From NCBI GenBank assembly GCA_019188255.1, contig JAETXT010000001.1, forward strand, positions 6,386,001 to 6,450,000: a stretch of DNA of 64,000 bases, written 5' to 3'. A model generated the notes under the pieces. That model ran no database searches, had not been told where the DNA came from, and was given only the letters and a program-made list of their open reading frames with translations. Shown here in pieces: positions 57,670 through 64,000 of this stretch. This DNA comes from Verticillium longisporum (Eukaryota; Ascomycota; Sordariomycetes; Glomerellales; Plectosphaerellaceae). The position numbers and the translations under genes are program-made. The first letter of the stretch is position 1; the number at the start of each line of letters is the position of its first letter.

Positions 57670-60119
57670 ATGGCATCCAAAGGCACCTCCTTGAGGGACC
57701 GCCAGATCGGTCAGTACATCGGAGCTTCAGCACTGTCCTTGTGACTCCAGAGACACTAATGCATTGCAGCCTCCCTCAAGAAGATCTTGAACCTGAACGA
57801 TGCCATTGATACGACCGAGACCGACGAATCCCACGTGAGCGCGATCGCACCGTCATCCATCCTCACGGCAGAGGGCGAACCGATATGGAAGGTCCTTTGC
57901 TTCGACGACCTTGGACGTGATGTCTGCAGCTCTGTCCTCACGGTTCAGAACCTCAGGTCTCTGGGCGTTACCCTCCACACGTACTGTGGTTCTCCAGACG
58001 CTCGACTGCGGCATGGCTAAAGGCTAACCACGGAATAGACATATTGGCGCCTCGCGACACCCGATCCCAGACGTTCCCGTCATCTATCTTGTCGAGCCAA
58101 CGCCTCAGAACCTGAAGCAAATCACTGCCGATCTACAGAACGGGCTCTACTCTCCAGCATATGTAGGTCTAACGCTGCGAGGCCCGTCAAGATCTTACCC
58201 CTGACCAGCCCACAGATCAATTGTTTGGGAGGCATTCCGCGAGCAGCTCTGGAGGATTTCGCCGCGGAGACTGCCGCTGCCGAAACATCAGAAAACATTG
58301 CCCAACTCTTCGACCAATACCTCAACTTCATCGTCGAGGAGCCTGATCTGTTCAGGCTGGGAATCCCAAAGGCATACTCGGCGCTCAACAGCGCCAAGAC
58401 GACAGACGAGAAGCTTGATGAGCTGGTAGACACCATCGTCAATCGGCTGTTCAGCGTTGTTGTGACCATGGGTGGGTCCACTGTGCCGTTCTTGAGACGC
58501 GTGAACTGACAGCCAGCCAGGCGTTATTCCCATCATCCGGTGCCCCAAGGGAGCCGCTGCTGAGATGATATCTGCAAAGCTCGACCGGAAACTGCGCGAC
58601 CACATCCTCAACTCGAAAGACAACCTCTTCTCTTCAAGCGCCCGGTCAAACACATCAGCAACACCCACATCACGCCCTGTGTTGGTCATTCTCGACCGAG
58701 ATGTGGATCTTCTCCCAATGCTTTCGCATTCCTGGACATACCAGTCCCTGGTGCAAGACGTGCTCTCTATGGAGAAGAGGCGCATCACCATTGTGGATGA
58801 GGGAAAGACGAAGAAGACTTATGATTTGACCAACGAGGACTTCTTTTGGAGGAAAAACAGCCTGTTACCGTTTCCCCAGGTCGCCGAAGACATTGATTCT
58901 GAATTGACGAAGTACAAGGAAGAGGCCACGCAAATCACAGCCAAGACGTCAGTAAACTGGGATCATGCGTCTCGGGTTCTCTACTAACCGTGTCGACAGC
59001 GGTGTGACCGATCTCGAAGACCTGCAAAATGACACGAGCGCCAGTGCGCAGCACCTCAAAGCCGCCATCACGTTGCTTCCCGAATTACGAGAGCGCAAGG
59101 CCGTGCTGGATATGCACATGAATATCTTGGCTGCTCTTCTCACCGGCATTAAAGATCGGCAGCTCGACAACTACTTCCAGCTTGAGGAGAACATCACCAA
59201 GCAGACCAAGGCGCAAATGATGGAGCTCATCAAGAGCGATGAGGGACAAGCCGCCGACAAGCTGCGACTCTTCATCTACTTCTTCCTGAGCTCCAACTCG
59301 GAACAGGCCGAACTGAGTCGAACGGAGTGGGAGGGCTTCGTCGAAGCGCTGACGGCCGCGGGCGCGGACGTCGAGTGTCTGCCATATATTCGACAGTACG
59401 TTATCCATCCACGGCGCTTATTTTCCTGTCTTTACTTCGAGGAAGGGCTCTTGCTGACATGTACAAGACTGAAATCGACGACAAAGCTGACGAACCTCAC
59501 CACCATCAACAACCCGTCGCCCCAACAGGCCGGCAGCACCGACTTGTTCGGGCGCTTCTCCTCCATATCCAGCCGTCTCACCGACCGGCTGAAGGAGAGC
59601 GGCGTGCCCACGGGCCTTTCCTCCAACTTTGAGTCGCTCATCGGCGGCATCAAGACGTTCCTGCCCGCCGACCGCGACTTCACCATCACCAAGATCATCG
59701 AGAGCATCATGGACCCCTCGACGGCCTCGAGCACGGCCATCGCCAAAACGGAAAACTACCTCTACTTCGACCCCCGCTCCGCCAACGCCCGCGGCACCAT
59801 GCCGCCGCCCAGCTCCGTGCGCGCCGGCGGCACAGGATCCGCCCTCCCCGGCGGTCTTCCGGGCCAGGGCGGTCCCGGTGGCCCCGGAGCCGGCACGGGC
59901 GCCAGCTCCGGCCAGCGCCGTCAGGGCTTCTCCGAGGCCATCGTTTTCACCGTCGGCGGCGGCAGCATGGACGAGTACGGCAACTTGCAGGAGTGGGTCG
60001 CGCGGACGGGCGGCGATCGCGCGCGGAAGAGGGTCGTGTACGGGTCGACGGACCTGCTCAACGCCCAGGCGTTCTTGGAGCAGGAGCTGAACACGCTGGG
60101 GAGGGAGGTGGCGTCTTAG
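57670..60119 (+). CDS. SLY1: SM-family protein SLY1 (ER-Golgi vesicle fusion)
   Basis: Seven exons, 57670-57709, 57770-57980, 58039-58162, 58216-58471, 58521-58947, 59000-59395 and 59468-60119, give 701 residues, the usual Sly1 length. Family landmarks are SLKKILNLN at the N-terminus, [79 protein letters not shown] and [13 protein letters not shown]. The donor at 58948 is GTCAGT rather than the nearby GTAAAC, because only it holds the frame (ACC GGT GTG). The C-terminal part has a fungal Gly/Pro-rich insert (about residues 590-640), then [21 protein letters not shown]. Sly1 clasps the syntaxin Sed5 and drives fusion on Golgi membranes. Confidence 0.95.
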
Positions 60120-60784
60120 GCGCGGGGTCTGCGTGCCGGGTTCCTAATACACAGTTTTGACGATGTTCGCTGTAGGCCGTCGGTGGCGGATGACCACTAT
60201 GAAGAATGCCACCGTCATGTGAATATTGCCATGCTGTGACTATTGATTCCTCGTGGCACGAGCGAGACACTATGAGAGAGAAGTGTGCGAGAACCTACGT
60301 CAATATATGATGAGTAAAGCCAGTATTCACGAAAAAGGAGCCAAGTCTTTGATTTTGACGTCTTCATAAATCCAGTCCCAGGCGTCAAGCCGGACAACTG
60401 TGCAACCAGAACAGCTAAGGTACAACAACAAGCTCACTCAACCCCTTCATCCAATCCATCGAGTCCTTCGTATTTCTCTCCCCCCCCCTGACTCGATCCT
60501 CCCCTCTAAACAATCAAGCGTGCGCTTTCTTTCATTGCTCGCCATGCACCATGTATTGTTCGTTGAGAGACGGGAGGGTTGGCCCCCCCTTGCGATTGTG
60601 TCTCTCTTTCTTTCGCCGCGTCTCGGGTATTGTCCACGCCCAGTCATGAATGAAGCAACTGAAACAAAACAAAATCAAACCAAACAGCCAAAAATCCTCT
60701 CGTCTCCAGAATGAAGCAGGGAGAAGAAGAAGAACGTACGAGAACACCAGCGTGTACAGAATCGAAAAGGAGGAGACCAAAATC
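60120..60784. other. Convergent 3' intergenic region
   Basis: 665 bases between SLY1 and the chitin synthase, both ending here. AAATCAAAAC-type A-rich stretches near 60650-60700. No gene is seen. Confidence 0.35.
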
Positions 60785-63700
60785 TTACACGCCCCTAAAC
60801 ATGCGCACGACGAGGAACCACATGGCGCCAATAAACTTGAACGCCGCCAGGCCGGCCACGGACCACAGGACAACGGTCATGTAAATGTTGGCCCTGGCGT
60901 TCGGGTCCTCTTCCTCGGCGGTTTGGTGCTTCGGGTCGATGCGGTCGAGGCCGGCCGCGCTGAGAACGACAGCCGCGAGGCCAAAGTTCGTAATCATCCA
61001 GGCGAGGACCGTGATGGAACGGACGCCGCGGTAGTAGTCCATCTGCGCTTCGGCTCTCTGTGCCTCTGTCGGTGTGTGGACGACCTTGATGGGCTTGGAG
61101 CCAAAGGCGGTGAGCTCGCGCTCGTACTGGGCGTTGAGATCCGACTCATCCGGCAGGTCTGTCTTGCCGGAGCCGTCCTTCGTGCTGACGGACGGCAGCT
61201 TTTCTGCCTGGTCGTCGCCCTTTGTACCCCAGGAAATATCGTGCGTGTTGCAGAAGGCGTAGACGTTGAGGATGTTGATGTAGGTTGGCGTGAGCAACAT
61301 GTATTGGACGAACGAGGTGAACATGTGCCAGGGATCGAACATGAGGAACGACGCAAGGAACCATATGCCGTACGTCGACATGACGGAGACGATCAGCGTG
61401 TAGAAAACAGGGTTTCTAAACAGTTCACCCAAGCTGAAAGGGGTACCGTCGTTGACGTCTGCCATGATGGCCTTGACGGCAATGAAAATGGCCGCGAACA
61501 TGAGGTATCTGCACGAGTCATTAGCTGGGAGCTTAGAGAGTGACAAGCTCGCATCAAAACTTACACCATGATGATCGCCCAGAAGTACACCATTGTTGTG
61601 TAGTACCACCTCGAGCCGGACGGACGGTTGCCCATACTGAGGACGAAGCAAGTGAAGAGCGCAACGCCGTACAGCCATGTAAAGACAACTCCGAGAATCT
61701 CACCGGTCCTACCAAGGAGTTCATCGCCGCCGAGACTCTTTGTCAGGATACTAAAGACGAGGAAGAAGTTACCGACGGCAAACCACGCGAAGACCATGTT
61801 GATGGTGTGGAAGATGAATTCGATGAACAGCATGACCTTTCGGAGGAAGGAGTGGTCTGAGCGGAAGAATTGGTAAAAGTGAGCAATGGCATAGATGGCG
61901 GCGAAGAAGGAACCGTTGAGCCATCGTCGTCGCTGCAGAACCAGTTCGGTGACCGTATCCGGAACATCGGTCTCGCCCGTGGCCGACTTGACGTACTGCA
62001 GAATCCAGTGACAGTTGCGCTTGGTCACTAGCTCGAAGCAGAGAATACGATCCTCGGCCAGATACATGTTGGACTCGAAAATGCCCGCATCCGAGCCGTG
62101 AAGCGTTTCGCCAGCGAAGTACTTCTCCAGGGGGCCCTGCCCCTTCTTGTCGTTCTGCAGCGCAACGTAGCGATACGCCGAAAAGGCACCAGGCAAGACG
62201 GAGATGAAACCAAAGGCCGATTCCAAGGGTTTGTCCAAGATGTTGCTCATCTTGTACTCAAAGTTTTGTGTTGCAATCAGGGGGTTGAGCAGGTTCTTGC
62301 CACCGGTACCCAACATGGCTTTTATCTCACCACATGCACCAGCGCACATGGGCTCGAGGTCGAAAGCCTTCCAGAGGTGGTAGATCGAGTTGCCGCCCGG
62401 CTTGGTACCAGCATCGAGAAGAACGCAAATGTTGGGGTCGAGGACTCTGCCGAAAGCAGAGAAGAACCATCTGTGCGAGTTAATCTTCTTCTGGTTCTTT
62501 TCCTTGAGGCAGAACAGGATCTGAACGGGCTGCTGCTTCGGCACGAGCTGGACCACACCCTTCTCGATGCGCATGCCGACCTGGGTGGTGTACTCGTAGA
62601 TGTGAGACGTCACATCCTTGCCGTTGACCTGCTGCTTGGCAATGCCCTCTTGGTACACGCCCATACCGGCCAAGAGCGCGCGTGCGGGGTTGATCTTGGA
62701 CCGACCGTCGCTGACGACGCAGACGACAATCTTCTTCCAGGCGTCCTTGCCCCATGTCTTACTCTCCTTGCGGTTGCACATGTACTCAATGTTCTTGAAG
62801 ACACCAATCATGGAGCGCGCGAACAGAATCTCATCTTCGTTGTACATTGTGACGACAATGAACAGCTCGGTGTGCCTCGGTTTCGAGAAGAGCCTCTGTC
62901 GAAGAGTAAAGTTCTCCTCATAGAAATGGTCGGGATCACAGGTTGCGGCAGAGTATCGCATGTGCGTAAACTCATCACGCTCGCCGTGCGGCAGCTGATT
63001 CAGCAGTCTGGGGGGAACAGGACAGTCGAGTACGAGGTTGCCCCGATACAACAGAACCTGCTTCACCGTCTTCCACCTCTTGATGCCGCCGCCGGCGCCT
63101 TGCGGCGTGGGCTGGTCCTGGTATGGCTCGCTCGCGTGAGAGTCTTGGTGGGGCAGCATCGGCCGCAGGTCGTCGTGGTCGTAGCCCGGCTGGCCGGGGT
63201 CGTAGCCAAGCGGCGTGCCCTCCATGGGAGTAGGCTCGTAGGGCTGGTTGTAGTAGGCATCGTGATGGGCCTCGGGGTTGACAGCGTAATCTGTCTGATA
63301 CGGGCCTCGTTGGTGGGGGTCTGCGAAGGGGCTGTTTCTGCTGAGGTTGTCTACTGATTGCTGGAGAGGCAGTGACGGTCAGCTGATCTGGTGCTGCCTG
63401 AAATGATGAACATGTCGCACTCACGGCGGCGTTCAGCTGAAGCTGGTCGCTCGGAGTGCCATATCTGCCGGGCACAGCGCCAGGAGACGGACCCGTCTGA
63501 GGGTAGTCGAGCTGCTCTGGTCGCCCATAGGGACGGTCGTCTAGCTGGTAGCCTTGCTGCATGGGGTGGCCTGGTGAAGGTGAACGCCGTACGCGGTCGT
63601 TGTAGAAATCGTCGTCTGTAGAGCGCGGGTATTAGATTTGTGGAGTGGAAAGTAGCATGCAGATGTTCCAGAGGCGAAGCCCGACTGGTGAGAGTTGGAT

Positions 63701-63903
63701 CACGAGGACGAACACAGAGACAGCCTTACTGTCTGCTGGTTTCACACAAGGACGAAGGCGGCGTCCAGAGGAGGGTGGGGTTTCAGTCAAGTTGGGGCAG
63801 GTGATGATGGAGGCAGTTTCTCAAAGTATGAGAGTGGGAAACGGGTCAAGGGAATACGAGAGTTTAGGAAAGGTTCCTACTTGCCTAAACGATTATACGC
63901 CAT
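60785..63903 (-). CDS. Chitin synthase, class III-type
   Basis: Four exons, 63903-63885, 63615-63425, 63360-61565 and 61508-60785, give 909 residues, the class III length. Exon 1 encodes MAYNRL and joins to [11 protein letters not shown], a start that fits class III enzymes; the donor there is GCAAGT, so intron 1 (269 bases) is GC-AG. The N-terminal cytosolic region is Pro/Tyr/Asp-rich and disordered. The GT2 catalytic core has [51 protein letters not shown] and [10 protein letters not shown]. After this come the C-terminal membrane helices with [17 protein letters not shown]. It polymerises UDP-GlcNAc at hyphal tips and septa. Exact class (I against III) rests on length and N-terminus. Confidence 0.94.
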
Positions 63904-64000
63904 GGTTCACAAGGGGGGTTGGGTGTGACAAGACGATCTGGGGAACGGGTGTTTGAGGCCAATGGGCCGTGTGTATACTCTGGTGGTCTTTTGGATTGCT
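63904..64000. promoter_or_regulatory. Upstream edge of the chitin synthase gene
   Basis: 97 bases before the ATG to the window end; nothing specific is seen. Confidence 0.25.

Overview
The window reads as a chromosome segment of a filamentous ascomycete, probably a sordariomycete close to Hypocreales. Coding DNA is GC-rich. Genes are broken by short GT-AG introns of about 50-90 bases (with one long one in RPS24), intergenic spaces run from about 0.3 to 4 kb, and the proteins are fungal: CFEM, class III-type chitin synthase, DUF3455, fungal rhodopsin-like, FLC/TRP and the cell-wall-integrity MAP kinase. The species assignment is inference. I support 23 protein-coding genes. I see no confident tRNA or rRNA, no CRISPR array and no secondary-metabolite cluster.

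Layout. 0-8 kb: an EFM3/FAM86-like methyltransferase running off the left edge (-), ribosomal protein RPS24 (+), Mediator kinase SSN3/CDK8 (-) and ARP2 (-). 8-22 kb: a DCG1-like Asp/Glu racemase-family protein (+), an MFS sugar-type transporter (-), a protein with faint CheD likeness (+), an NmrA/isoflavone-reductase-like oxidoreductase (+), RNA polymerase I subunit RPA43 (+, with a frame break), a second NmrA-like protein (+) and a THEM6-like hotdog protein (-). 23.2-24.0 kb: a TA-flanked element with 113-base terminal inverted repeats around an AT-rich core. 24-37 kb: an FLC/TRP-like membrane protein (+, frame break and in-frame stop), a fungal rhodopsin-like 7TM protein (-), a secreted alpha/beta hydrolase (+), a PRELI/MSF1 protein (+), mitochondrial release factor MRF1 (-, frame break), a bacterial-type GST (+) and a CFEM GPI-type protein (-). 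37.7-41.4 kb: no recognised gene, but a 269-base inverted-repeat element. 41-47 kb: low-molecular-weight phosphatase LTP1 (+), MAP kinase SLT2 (+) and a DUF3455 secreted protein (-). 46.8-50.9 kb: a 4 kb stretch with only simple repeats. 51-64 kb: a large PNUTS/Ppn1-like PP1-regulator candidate (-, two frame breaks), the SM protein SLY1 (+) and a chitin synthase (-) whose first intron appears to be GC-AG.

How the genes relate. Most are unlinked housekeeping genes. A loose cell-surface theme can be seen: SLT2 (cell-wall integrity signalling), chitin synthase, CFEM, FLC-like and DUF3455 proteins, with SLY1 (ER-Golgi fusion) and ARP2 (actin patches) in secretion and polarity. PRELI and MRF1 are convergent neighbours that both act in mitochondria. 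No operon-like or cluster logic is claimed.

A cross-cutting observation is that four otherwise well-conserved genes (RPA43, FLC-like, MRF1, and the PNUTS-like gene twice) carry single-base frame breaks, mostly at or beside homopolymers. This looks more like consensus/assembly indels than gene decay. I did not find a convincing wholly new biological system. The best leads are the two inverted-repeat elements, the GC-AG intron, the PNUTS-like protein and the CheD-like protein.
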